Shown: positions 1-8,111 of the stretch, one piece after another
How positions within the stretch are numbered: the stretch's first letter is position 1
How the letters are laid out: every line of letters starts with the position of its first letter
Source: Saccharomonospora azurea NA-128
GTDB lineage: Bacteria > Actinomycetota > Actinomycetes > Mycobacteriales > Pseudonocardiaceae
Reading direction: 5' to 3'
Length of the DNA: 64,000 nt
NCBI RefSeq assembly: GCF_000231055.2
Contig: NZ_CM001466.1
Span: 2,663,025-2,727,024 of the forward strand
Notes under the pieces: generated by a model
Told to the model about the DNA's origin: nothing
Seen by the model: the letters and a program-made list of their open reading frames with translations, nothing else
The model's database searches: none
Made by a program: the position numbers and the translations under genes

Positions 1-1
1 C

Positions 2-1516
2 CATCACGAGACCGAGGACGGTCACCACGGGAGTCAGCGTGTTGCGCAGGACGTGGACGTTGAACACCACGTGCTCGGGCAGGCCTTTCGAGCGTGCGGT
101 GCGAACGTACTCCTTGCCCAGTTCCCGCTACGGCTGGCCGATGCGGTGATCGCCTCACCGGAAGCCGACGGCCGTGCCGACGCCGCGCGCACGGCCGCCA
201 CCGCCTTCGTCCACAAAGGCCAGCTCGACCGCGCACAGGACCTGTACCGCTGGTCGGACACCCGGCTCTCGCGACTGCACGCCGCCCTGGTCTCGGTGCA
301 GCAGGGCAAGCTGGCCGACGCCGAGTCGCTGCTGGAGGCGCCGGGCAACGGAGAACCTCCCACACTGGTCACCGCGGCCACCGCGGCACTCGTGCGAGGT
401 GCGATCGAGTCGGTGACCACCGGTCCGGCCGCCGCTCTGTCCACGTTGTCCGATGCGGCCGAGACGCTCGACCCGGTGGGTCGCTCGCTGTTCCTGCCCG
501 ACACCCCGGCCGCCGTCGGTGCCCTGGTCGGCATGCAGTGCGGTGAACTTCCGCTCGCCGAAGCGCTGCTCGACCACGCCGTGAAGGCCGACGGCGGAGG
601 ACGCACCGCCCGCACCCGGCACCTGCTGCTGTCGGCGTGGATCTCCATGCTGCGCGGCGACACGGAGACGGCCTCGCGCACGCTCAACTCGGTGGGCGGC
701 GAGCTGTCCGCACGCGACTGGTTGTTCTCGGTCGGCCTGCGCGCGGGCATCGCCCGCCGGTCGAGCGACTTGTCCGCGTTGCGCGACATCTGGGCGGACG
801 TGCGTGAGGCGGTGCTGCGGCTGCGCGTCGACCTGTTCACGATCCTGCCGTTCGCCGAGCTCGCCGTCGCGGCCGCACGCGTCGGCGAGCGGGAACGCCT
901 CGCGCACCACCTGCGGCGCGCCCGGTCCCTGCTCGCCACGCTCGGGGACCCACCGCTGTGGTCGTCGACGTTGCACTGGAACGGCCTGCACGCGGCCGTC
1001 ACCGCCGACCGCCGCGACGAGGCCGCCGAGCACGCGCGGGCGTTGTCGCGGTTCGCCGACCACAGCGACTACCACCAGGCTCTCGCCGACGCCGCCGCGT
1101 GCTGGATCGACGCACTCGGCGGAGCGGTCGACGCCGAACGCGTCGAGTCGGCCGCGCGGGCCCTCCACACCGCGGGGCTCTGCTGGGACGCCGCCCGGCT
1201 CGCCGGTCAGGCCGCCATCCGCACCACCGACCGCTCCGCGATGGTGACGCTGCTCGAAAGCGCTCGCGCGCTGCAGACCGGGGCGACGACGAACACCCCG
1301 CAGCCGGCCTCCCGACCCGACTCCAGCGTCCTCAGTGAACGCGAACGCCAGGTGGCCGAGCTGGTCGTCTCCGGCCTGACCTACCGGCAGGTGGGCGATC
1401 GGCTGTTCATCTCCGCCAAGACGGTCGAGCACCACGTGGCGCGCATGCGGCAACGGCTGGGCGCCACGAGCCGTGCCGAGCTGCTCGCGGAGCTGCGCAC
1501 TCTGGTCACGACGTAG
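2..1516 (+). CDS. LuxR-family transcriptional regulator, C-terminal part (5' end outside window)
   Basis: The reading frame is open from the first bases of the window, so this is the 3' portion of a larger gene; the GTG at 53 is unlikely to be the true start. The visible 500 residues are an alpha-helical, TPR-like segment rich in Ala, Leu and Arg, followed at the C-terminus by a LuxR-type helix-turn-helix (SERERQVAELVVSGLTYRQV, then AKTVEHHVARMRQRLG). That layout (an upstream ATPase or other sensor, helical repeats, terminal LuxR HTH) is typical of large LAL-like actinobacterial regulators, including the IniR type. The N-terminal ATPase is not visible, so the subclass is open. Its 3' end overlaps the end of the convergent sugar dehydrogenase gene by 11 bp. 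Confidence 0.85.
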   Translation, partial: HHETEDGHHGSQRVAQDVDVEHHVLGQAFRACGANVLLAQFPLRLADAVIASPEADGRADAARTAATAFVHKGQLDRAQDLYRWSDTRLSRLHAALVSVQQGKLADAESLLEAPGNGEPPTLVTAATAALVRGAIESVTTGPAAALSTLSDAAETLDPVGRSLFLPDTPAAVGALVGMQCGELPLAEALLDHAVKADGGGRTARTRHLLLSAWISMLRGDTETASRTLNSVGGELSARDWLFSVGLRAGIARRSSDLSALRDIWADVREAVLRLRVDLFTILPFAELAVAAARVGERERLAHHLRRARSLLATLGDPPLWSSTLHWNGLHAAVTADRRDEAAEHARALSRFADHSDYHQALADAAACWIDALGGAVDAERVESAARALHTAGLCWDAARLAGQAAIRTTDRSAMVTLLESARALQTGATTNTPQPASRPDSSVLSERERQVAELVVSGLTYRQVGDRLFISAKTVEHHVARMRQRLGATSRAELLAELRTLVTT

Positions 1517-4211
1517 CGACGCGGTCGACCACCGAGCCGTCCGCGGCCCGCCAGACCAGGGAACCGCCCTGGAAGTCGCTGCGCCGCCCACCGGTGACGG
1601 AGTACTCGCTCGTCACCGGATAGCCGAGGTAGGACCGCTCCCACCCCAGCTCGGCCCACCGGGTGCGGATCGGGCCGTGGACGGCGTGGGCTCCCGTGCG
1701 CGGTGTCCAGTAGACGGACCCGCCCTTGGTGAAGTGGTTGTACCGCCCGACGCCGTCGGGGGCGCGCCGCTCGTCGGTCGTCGGATAGCCGAGCCGTCCG
1801 CGTTCCCAATCCATCGCGGCCCACCGCTTGCGGATCTCACCCCAGATGGCGTGGGCCCCGGTCTCCGGTGTCCAGTAGACCGACGCGGTGCGGCTGTAGG
1901 GCGTGCCGAGGAAGTGGTTGAACCGGCCTCTGCCGTCCGGCGTCACGGTCTGGTCGGTGGTGGGCGGCCCGAAGCGCTCGTGCCCACCCAGCTCGACGTA
2001 CTTCTCGGCGATGGGGCCGTGCACCTCGTGCGTCCCCGTGCGCGCCGACCAGTACAGCCGGCCCCGGGCATGCTCGCGGTAGTACATCCCGCCGTCGATC
2101 ACCACGGGGCCCGTCGGCGGGCCCAGCACCTGCCGCAGCTCCGGCTCCGCGTCGTAGCGCTGCTCCACCGGAGTGGCGTAGACGGCGCTGACGGTGGCGT
2201 CCTCGTCCGGCATCGTGATCGTGCGCGCGCGTTCCGGCTCGCCGTCGTCCCAGTGTGAGAACACCGAGACGCCGTCCGCCGCGATGCGCTGCGCGGTGAT
2301 GCCCACCGTGGCGCCCGCGGTCACCATCGCGGTCCCGCCCGTACCGGCGGACGTGTCGTCGTCGCCCTCGCTCGTGATCTCCACCGCGGCGGGCACGTTG
2401 CTCGACAGCCTCAGCCGATGCTCCCTCGGCAGCGCCTCGTAGGTGTGGGTCGCGGACACGCCGGCGCTGTCGGTGGCGGTGGCGGTGAGCTCCATGTGCG
2501 AGTCGGGGTGATCGGTGAACGGGACGCTGAACCGCATCCCCTCCCCGGTCTCCGTGGGATGCGCGTGGCAGGTCTCCTGCTCCGGGCAGTGCACCACCGT
2601 GGCCTGCCAGCGCACGTCGACCATCCCATCCTCGTCGTCGGTAGCGAGCACGCTCACCGACACCGGCTCCCCCACCGCGTACGTGTGATCGTCACGCTGC
2701 TGCGCGCGCAACACCGGCGTGTGGTTGCCGGGGACCACGGTCACCTCCGCGCTGCCCTGGGCGCCCGCGGGATCGGTGACCGTGAGCGTGGCGGTGAACT
2801 GCTCGGCCTCCTCGCCGTAGGTGTGCTCGACACGCTCGCCCTCGGCGCTGCTGCCGTCACCGAAGTCCCAGGTGTAAGACAGGCCGTCACCGTCGAAGTC
2901 GAACGAGCCCGACCCGTCGAAGGTCACCGTGCGCGTCTCGGGATCGGTGTCGACGCCGATGCGCGCGACGGGAGCCTGGTTGCCCGCCGCGTAGACGAGG
3001 CGCTTGAGCTTGCCCGACTCGATGTCGGCGAACACGATGTCGCCGTTGGCCGCGGTGGCGAACTTGACCGGGCGGCCGACGTGCGTGCCGAGCGGCGGGC
3101 TCTGCGGTTCCTGCGTCAACCGGCCCCGGTGGTCGTACCGCAACGTCCACAGCTTCTTGTGGGTGTAGTCGCCGAAGAAGTACGCGCCCCGGTACTGCTC
3201 CGGGTAGGCCGAGCCCGTGTAGACCACACCGCCGGTGACGCTGTTGGCGTTGTCGACGCCCTTGCCGTGGCGGAACGTCACGAGCGGAGCCGTGTTCGGC
3301 GCGTCCTCGCACTCGGGCAGGTCGCGGTACCCGGGGGTGCGTTCGTTGCCTTCCCAGCAGGGCCAGCCGTAGTCGCGGCCCGGCTGCACGACGTTGATCT
3401 CCTCCCAGCGGTTCCACCCCACCTCACCGAGGACGGGCAGTCCGGTGCGCGGGTCCAGCGAGAGCCGGAAGGGGCTGCGGAAACCGCTCGCGAAGATCTT
3501 GCTGCGCGCGGAGCCGGGGGACTCCGGGTCGTAGAAGGGATTGCTCGCAGCACCCTGCCCGTCGGCGGTCAGGTGCAGGATCTTGCCCTGCAACGCGTGC
3601 GGCTTCTGCGCCCGCAAGGCCAGCCGGTCGGTCTCGGTGTAGCTGGCGACGTCGCCGACCGAGACCCAGATCGTGCCGTCGTCGTCGGACACGATGCCGG
3701 TGATCCCGTGGACGTTGGCTTCCCCGGGAAGACGCAACAACTCCGTCTCGCCGGTGAGCCCCTCGGGCTCGTCGGCCCCGGTGACCTCCCAGCGGGACAG
3801 CGTGAGGTCGTAGGCACCGCCGCCCACGGGCACCGACCGCGCGAGGTAGATGTGCCGGGAGCTCTCGTAGTCGGCGGCGACCGCGAGTCCCACGAGGCCC
3901 ATGTCCTGTTGCGACTCCACGGCGAGGCTGCGCAGGGTCCGGGAACGACCGTCGGTGGACACCCACGCGACGGTGCCCGTCTTGCCCGTGCTGAGCACGC
4001 TGCCGTCGGGCAGGTAGGCGAAGTCGGTCAGGTTGCCCGGCGACTGCCCGCTGGGCAGTTCCTGCAGCGAGAAACCGGGAGGCAGGTGCGGCTCCTCCGC
4101 GAGCGCACGGCTGCCGTCCCACACTCCGATCGCGGTGAGGCCGACCACCAGCACCGTCGAGGCGACGATGGCGACCAGCCGCGCGAACAGACGGTTCCCA
4201 AGAGAGCACAT
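1506..4211 (-). CDS. Secreted PQQ-dependent sugar dehydrogenase-like protein with PKD and LGFP repeats
   Basis: A 901-aa exported protein. Residues 1-38 are a signal peptide (hydrophobic stretch, then RALA before EEP). Residues about 40-400 match the glucose/sorbosone dehydrogenase beta-propeller (HGITGIVSDDDGTIWVSVGD; GFRSPFRLSLDPRTGLP; HGKGVDNANSVTGGVVY). A PKD domain follows at about 412-495 (YTWDFGDGS, then EHTYGE), then Ig-like segments and a short bacterial repeat near 610-680. The last ~200 residues carry LGFP-type repeats (LGYPTTDE, LGYPVTSE, FGPPTTDQ, with interspersed YWTPxTGAH), a module known in actinobacterial envelope proteins. The family oxidises aldoses or related sugars at the cell surface; the substrate cannot be read from sequence. 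The start is the ATG before the signal peptide. Confidence 0.85.
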   Translation of the reverse strand: MCSLGNRLFARLVAIVASTVLVVGLTAIGVWDGSRALAEEPHLPPGFSLQELPSGQSPGNLTDFAYLPDGSVLSTGKTGTVAWVSTDGRSRTLRSLAVESQQDMGLVGLAVAADYESSRHIYLARSVPVGGGAYDLTLSRWEVTGADEPEGLTGETELLRLPGEANVHGITGIVSDDDGTIWVSVGDVASYTETDRLALRAQKPHALQGKILHLTADGQGAASNPFYDPESPGSARSKIFASGFRSPFRLSLDPRTGLPVLGEVGWNRWEEINVVQPGRDYGWPCWEGNERTPGYRDLPECEDAPNTAPLVTFRHGKGVDNANSVTGGVVYTGSAYPEQYRGAYFFGDYTHKKLWTLRYDHRGRLTQEPQSPPLGTHVGRPVKFATAANGDIVFADIESGKLKRLVYAAGNQAPVARIGVDTDPETRTVTFDGSGSFDFDGDGLSYTWDFGDGSSAEGERVEHTYGEEAEQFTATLTVTDPAGAQGSAEVTVVPGNHTPVLRAQQRDDHTYAVGEPVSVSVLATDDEDGMVDVRWQATVVHCPEQETCHAHPTETGEGMRFSVPFTDHPDSHMELTATATDSAGVSATHTYEALPREHRLRLSSNVPAAVEITSEGDDDTSAGTGGTAMVTAGATVGITAQRIAADGVSVFSHWDDGEPERARTITMPDEDATVSAVYATPVEQRYDAEPELRQVLGPPTGPVVIDGGMYYREHARGRLYWSARTGTHEVHGPIAEKYVELGGHERFGPPTTDQTVTPDGRGRFNHFLGTPYSRTASVYWTPETGAHAIWGEIRKRWAAMDWERGRLGYPTTDERRAPDGVGRYNHFTKGGSVYWTPRTGAHAVHGPIRTRWAELGWERSYLGYPVTSEYSVTGGRRSDFQGGSLVWRAADGSVVDRVATS

Positions 4212-4338
4212 ACCGTCACCTTCGACGGCCGGTGCGCGGACGTTTCAGCGGACACGCCGTTCGAGTTATCTCAGGCCCGGGTCAGGTGAACACGTCCACT
4301 CGTCCGAGCGGAAACGTCGTGACGGAGTGCTGAACAGA

Positions 4339-4374
4339 AGAAGCCGGACGACCCGTGTGGGTCGCCCGGCTTCT
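4339..4374 (-). terminator. Terminator of tRNA-Ser
   Basis: Strong inverted repeat just downstream of the tRNA 3' end. Arms AGAAGCCGG and CGACCC pair with GGGTCG and CCGGCTTCT around a GTGT loop, with a single A/C mismatch. On the minus strand it is followed by a T-rich tail (TTCTGTTC), as expected of an intrinsic terminator. Confidence 0.85.
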
Positions 4375-4376
4375 CG

Positions 4377-4464
4377 TGGCGGTAGCGGTGGGATTTGAAC
4401 CCACGGACGGTCTCCCGTCACACGATTTCGAGTCGTGCTCCTTCGGCCGCTCGGACACGCTACC
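4377..4464 (-). tRNA. tRNA-Ser (anticodon CGA)
   Basis: Cloverleaf read on the minus strand. The acceptor 5' arm GGTAGCG pairs with CGCTACC and is followed by G73 and an encoded CCA. The anticodon loop is CTCGAAA with anticodon CGA (serine, UCG codons). The long variable arm (GACGGGAGACCGTC region) is the class II feature of serine tRNAs. The T-loop is GTTCAAATC. The coordinates include the CCA. Confidence 0.95.
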
Positions 4465-4488
4465 GCCGAAAACGATACTGCATGGCCC

Positions 4489-5004
4489 TCACCTGATCGA
4501 CGACGGGTCCACCGAAATATCTCCGCCCTGGTCAGCCCGGTTCCGGTGCCCGGAGAAGAAGTCGTCCAACAACGCCGAGCACTCCGCCTCCAACACCCCA
4601 CCCAGGACCTCGGGCCGGTGGTTGAGCCTGCGGTCGCGCACGACGTCCCACAGCGACCCCACCGCCCCCGTCCTGGGCTCCCAGGCTCCGAAGACGACCC
4701 GCGCCACGCGCGCGAGCACGAGCGCTCCCGCACACATCGTGCAGGGCTCCACGGTCACGGCGAGCGTGCAGCCCTCCAGCCGCCACCCGTCCCCGTGCAC
4801 GCGAGCCGCCTCGCGCAGCGCCAGCACCTCCGCGTGCGCGGTGGGATCACCCAGCTCCTCCCGCGCGTTGTGCGCGCCCGCCAGCAAGCTCCCGTCCGGA
4901 GCGAACACGGCGGCGCCGATGGGAACGTCCGCGGTGTCCCGAGCGCGCTCGGCGAAGCGGAGGGCCACGCGCACGGCGTCGAGGTCGGCTTGCCCGGCGA
5001 TCAC
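4489..5004 (-). CDS. tadA: tRNA-specific adenosine deaminase TadA
   Basis: A 171-aa zinc-dependent deaminase that converts A34 to inosine in tRNA-Arg(ACG). Zinc-site motifs are present: HAEV at residues 57-60 (His ligand and general-base Glu59) and PCTMC at 87-91 (two Cys ligands). The length is normal for the bacterial enzyme, with a ~15-residue acidic C-terminal extension. Its ATG overlaps the stop of the upstream gene (ATGA), indicating translational coupling to the tRNA-adenosine-deaminase-associated protein, a pairing conserved in actinobacteria. A tRNA-Ser gene follows directly downstream. Confidence 0.95.
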   Translation of the reverse strand: MIAGQADLDAVRVALRFAERARDTADVPIGAAVFAPDGSLLAGAHNAREELGDPTAHAEVLALREAARVHGDGWRLEGCTLAVTVEPCTMCAGALVLARVARVVFGAWEPRTGAVGSLWDVVRDRRLNHRPEVLGGVLEAECSALLDDFFSGHRNRADQGGDISVDPSSIR

Positions 5005-5483
5005 AGTTCTTCGAGCAGGGCCGAGAACTCGTCGGCGAACCCGCAGCGCTGCGCGACCATCTGCAGCTGCTCGTCGGGATAGAGCTCGACCTCGTTGACG
5101 ATGACCTCCAGCTCCGCCTTCGGCATCCCGAGATCAGCGAGGATCTCCAGATCACCGGCGGGCCACACCACGTCGTCGTCATCGTCGGGCGCGTCGGCGC
5201 GCAGCAGGTCGAGCACGTCGGCGGCGATGTCGTAGTCCAGTGCGGCCGCCGCGTCGGACAGCAGCAGGGACACGCCACTCGGTGTCGGCCGGACGACGAC
5301 GAAGAACTCGTCGTCCACCGCGAGCAGCCCGAACACCGCGCCGGTCGAGCGCAGCTTGCGCAGCTCGGTGATGGTGGTGTCCAGCTCGGTCAGCGCCGCG
5401 TCGTCCAGGCGCTCACAACGCCAACGACCGTCCTCGCGCACGACGGCCACCGCGAATCCCGTGACCGGCCCATCCACCGCCAT
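5001..5483 (-). CDS. tRNA adenosine deaminase-associated protein
   Basis: A 160-aa acidic protein found next to tadA in many actinobacteria; its exact role is unknown. Visible features are an N-terminal stretch VTGFAVAVVREDGRWRCERL, an Asp-rich linker (APDDDDDVVWPAGD) and a C-terminal helical part ending in EFSALLEEL. I chose the ATG at 5483 (MAVDGPVTGF) because the frame further upstream runs antisense through the M20 hydrolase gene and is not coding. It overlaps tadA by 4 bp. The divergent M20 gene starts about 70 bp away. Confidence 0.85.
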   Translation of the reverse strand: MAVDGPVTGFAVAVVREDGRWRCERLDDAALTELDTTITELRKLRSTGAVFGLLAVDDEFFVVVRPTPSGVSLLLSDAAAALDYDIAADVLDLLRADAPDDDDDVVWPAGDLEILADLGMPKAELEVIVNEVELYPDEQLQMVAQRCGFADEFSALLEEL

Positions 5484-5555
5484 ACGACCACCGTATACCG
5501 CCGGAGCGGTGGACAACCGACGAACGACGGTGGGCACTCGTGCCACTATCGGAAC

Positions 5556-6788
5556 ATGACCGGACCGACCGACCTGCCCTCCCTGCCCGACGCCCGGTTC
5601 GCCGGCCTGCTCGACGAGGCGAAGGCGCTTCAGCCGAGCACCGTGGCGCTGCGGCGCGCCATCCACCGCCGTCCCGAACTCGGGCTCCAGCTGCCCGAGA
5701 CACAGCAGGCGGTGCTCGACGCGCTCGACGGCCTGCCCATCGAGACCACGCTGGGCACCACGACCACGTCCGTCACCGGGGTGTTGCGCGGCTCCCAGCC
5801 CGGCCCGGCCGTGCTGCTGCGGGCCGACATGGACGCGTTGCCGATGCCCGAGAACACCGGCCTGGAGTTCGCCTCCGAGGTGCCGAACGCGATGCACGCG
5901 TGCGGCCACGACACCCACGTGGCCATGCTCGCGGGAGCGGCTCGGCTGCTGTCCGACCACGTCGACGAACTGGCCGGCTCGGTGGTCTTCATGTTCCAGC
6001 CCGGCGAGGAAGGGCACCACGGCGCCCGGCACATGATCCACGAAGGCGTGTTGGACGCGCCCGGCACCAGGGTGCAGGGCGCCTTCGCCCTCCACACCTT
6101 CGCCAACCTGCCCACCGGGGTCGTCGCGACCAAGTCCGGCCCCGTCATGGCCTCGGCCGACAGCTTCACCGTGCGGGTCGTCGGCAAGGGCGGGCACGGT
6201 TCCATGCCGCACAACGCCGTCGACCCGATCCCCGCGGCGGCCGAGATCGTCACGGCGTTGCAGACGCGCGTGACCCGGTCGGTGGACGTCTTCGACCCCG
6301 CGGTCGTCACCGTCACCCGCATCGCAGGCGGCACGACCGACAACGTGATCCCGGAGGTCGCCGAGCTGGAGGGCACCATCCGGACGCTGTCCGAACGCAC
6401 CCGAGCGCACCTGCGCACGGAGGTGCCGCGCGTGGCCGAGCAGATCGGTGAGGTCCACGGCTGCCGCGTGCTCGCGGACGTGGTCCCCGGCTTCCCCGTC
6501 ACCGCGACCGACGAGACCGAGACCCAGCGCGTGCTCGACCTCGCCGCCGAGGTGCTCGGTGCCGACCGGTCGCAGCGGATGCCCCACCCGATCATGGGTG
6601 CGGAGGACTTCTCCTACGTGCTGCAGCGCGTGCCGGGTGCATTCGCGTTCCTCGGCGCGTGCCCTTCCGGCACCGACCCCGCCGAGGCGGCGCCGAACCA
6701 CTCCAACCGCGTCCGCTACGACGAGGACGCGCTCGCCTACGGCGTGGCCATGTACGCCGCCTACGCGCTCGACAGCCTGCGCCGGTGA
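5556..6788 (+). CDS. M20-family metal-dependent amidohydrolase
   Basis: A 410-aa member of the aminoacylase/hippurate hydrolase/IAA-amino-acid hydrolase branch of peptidase family M20, a cytoplasmic di-metal enzyme that cleaves N-acyl or amide bonds of amino-acid conjugates. Metal-site motifs are visible: HACGHDTHVAMLAGAARLL (around residue 110), FQPGEEGHHGARHMI (around 150) and a C-terminal PIMGAEDFSYVL with a nearby His. The dimerisation lid lies between residues about 200 and 310 (VGKGGHGSMPHNAVDPI). The exact substrate is not predictable. It is followed by tyrA 30 bp downstream on the same strand. Confidence 0.9.
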   Translation: MTGPTDLPSLPDARFAGLLDEAKALQPSTVALRRAIHRRPELGLQLPETQQAVLDALDGLPIETTLGTTTTSVTGVLRGSQPGPAVLLRADMDALPMPENTGLEFASEVPNAMHACGHDTHVAMLAGAARLLSDHVDELAGSVVFMFQPGEEGHHGARHMIHEGVLDAPGTRVQGAFALHTFANLPTGVVATKSGPVMASADSFTVRVVGKGGHGSMPHNAVDPIPAAAEIVTALQTRVTRSVDVFDPAVVTVTRIAGGTTDNVIPEVAELEGTIRTLSERTRAHLRTEVPRVAEQIGEVHGCRVLADVVPGFPVTATDETETQRVLDLAAEVLGADRSQRMPHPIMGAEDFSYVLQRVPGAFAFLGACPSGTDPAEAAPNHSNRVRYDEDALAYGVAMYAAYALDSLRR

Positions 6789-6818
6789 CGGGGAGCCGAT
6801 AGGGCAGGATGTGCGGCG

Positions 6819-7805
6819 ATGAACACCGTGCGTGACGTGTGCGTGATCGGGCTCGGACTGATCGGCGGCTCCGTGCTGCGGGCCGCCGTCGCCTCGGGCC
6901 GCAAGGCCTGGGGCGCCTCGACGTCCACCTCGGACACCGAGGCGGCCGCGGCCGACGGCTACGACGTCGTCGGCGGCGACGACGCGGTCGCCGAGGCACT
7001 GCGCCGAGCCGCCGCGGCCGACGCCGTCGTCGTGCTCGCCGTCCCGCTGACGGCGGTCCGATCCGTGCTCGCCCTGGTCGAGCGCCACGCGCCGGGGTGC
7101 CTGCTGACCGACGTGACCAGCGTGAAAGTGCCGGTCCGTGAGGCGGTGCGCGCCGTCGCGCCGTCCGTGACGTTCGTCGGCGGGCATCCGATGGCGGGGA
7201 CGGCAGAATCGGGCTGGCAGGCGGCGAAGGACGACCTCTTCTCCGGCGCCGCCTGGGTGACGACCGTGGACGACGACACCGACCTCACCGCCTGGCGGGA
7301 GGTGTCCGCCCTGGCCGTCGCCCTCGGCGCGCGCGTGGTGCCGCTGGAGTCCGAAACCCACGACGAGACGGTGGCCCGCGTCTCGCACGTCGGGCATCTG
7401 CTGGCGGCGGTGCTCGCGTCGGTCGGCGCGGCCGGAGGTCCCGTCGCGGCCGCACTCGCGGCCGGGTCGTTCGCCGACGGGACCCGGGTGGCCGGTACCC
7501 GGCCCGCACTCGTGCAGGCCATGACCGAGGGCAATCGCGCCGCTCTGCTGTCCGTGGTCGACGAGGCACTGGGCGCGCTCGGGGCGGCCCGGGGTTCACT
7601 CGCGTCGACCGGCGGCCTGGCCTCCACGATCGAGGCCGGTCACGAGGCGCTCCGGCGGATGACGGACCAGAGGAACGCGCCGAGGACGAGCGTGCGCGTG
7701 CGGCTGTCCGCACCCGACGCCCGCGACGCGCTCCTCTCGGTCGGGCACCGCGGCGGCCACGTCACCGGGTTCGACGGCGACGTGGCCCTGGCCGACGTGC
7801 CCTGA
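6819..7805 (+). CDS. tyrA: Prephenate dehydrogenase
   Basis: A 328-aa NAD(P)-dependent enzyme converting prephenate to 4-hydroxyphenylpyruvate in tyrosine biosynthesis. The Rossmann motif GLGLIGGS is at residues 11-18. The catalytic region FVGGHPMAGTAESGW contains the conserved His of the family. There is no visible ACT or chorismate-mutase domain, so it is the monofunctional type. The ATG at 6819 follows an AGGA sequence by about 9 nt. Confidence 0.92.
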   Translation: MNTVRDVCVIGLGLIGGSVLRAAVASGRKAWGASTSTSDTEAAAADGYDVVGGDDAVAEALRRAAAADAVVVLAVPLTAVRSVLALVERHAPGCLLTDVTSVKVPVREAVRAVAPSVTFVGGHPMAGTAESGWQAAKDDLFSGAAWVTTVDDDTDLTAWREVSALAVALGARVVPLESETHDETVARVSHVGHLLAAVLASVGAAGGPVAAALAAGSFADGTRVAGTRPALVQAMTEGNRAALLSVVDEALGALGAARGSLASTGGLASTIEAGHEALRRMTDQRNAPRTSVRVRLSAPDARDALLSVGHRGGHVTGFDGDVALADVP

Positions 7806-7814
7806 CGCGGCGGG

Positions 7815-8054
7815 TCAGGCCTGAGGCCGGGGAGGTGGCGGCTGACCGCCCGGCTGTCCCGTGTCGCCGCCACCGGCGTTCTTGTGCAGGAACTTCTTCG
7901 CCTTCTCCGTCGCGTTGTCGATCTTGCTCGACTGCTTGCCGAACCGGGACTTGGCCATGCCGCTCGCCTTGTCCAGGCCCTGCTCGATCTTGTCGCTGTT
8001 CTTGGTCAGCGCGTCCTGAGCCTTGTGCTTCAGCTCGTTGAAGTTGATGCCCAT
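7815..8054 (-). CDS. Small MT0933/Rv0909-type antitoxin-like protein
   Basis: A 79-aa basic, helical protein with the pattern of the MT0933 (Rv0909) antitoxin family: an N-terminal amphipathic helix (NFNELKHKAQDALTKNSDKI), a second helix (EQGLDKASGMAKSRFGKQ) and a Pro/Gly-rich tail. In mycobacteria the homologue is the antitoxin of an operon with a toxin gene. No toxin partner is visible here, and the neighbouring gene encodes a FUSC-family membrane protein, so an antitoxin function is unproven. It is convergent with tyrA, 10 bp apart. Confidence 0.75.
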   Translation of the reverse strand: MGINFNELKHKAQDALTKNSDKIEQGLDKASGMAKSRFGKQSSKIDNATEKAKKFLHKNAGGGDTGQPGGQPPPPRPQA

Positions 8055-8111
8055 ACCACCAATGGACCAGCATCGGCTCGATCCCGCAACGCGAGCGCCG
8101 CGGCACGGGAG

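Noticed and set aside
2418-4289. A 623-codon plus-strand frame opposite the sugar dehydrogenase.
   Set aside because: Shadow of a well-supported gene with signal peptide and recognised domains on the other strand.
4200-4340. Riboswitch or regulatory RNA upstream of the sugar dehydrogenase.
   Set aside because: No conserved riboswitch core or paired structure could be seen; only ordinary promoter-length sequence.
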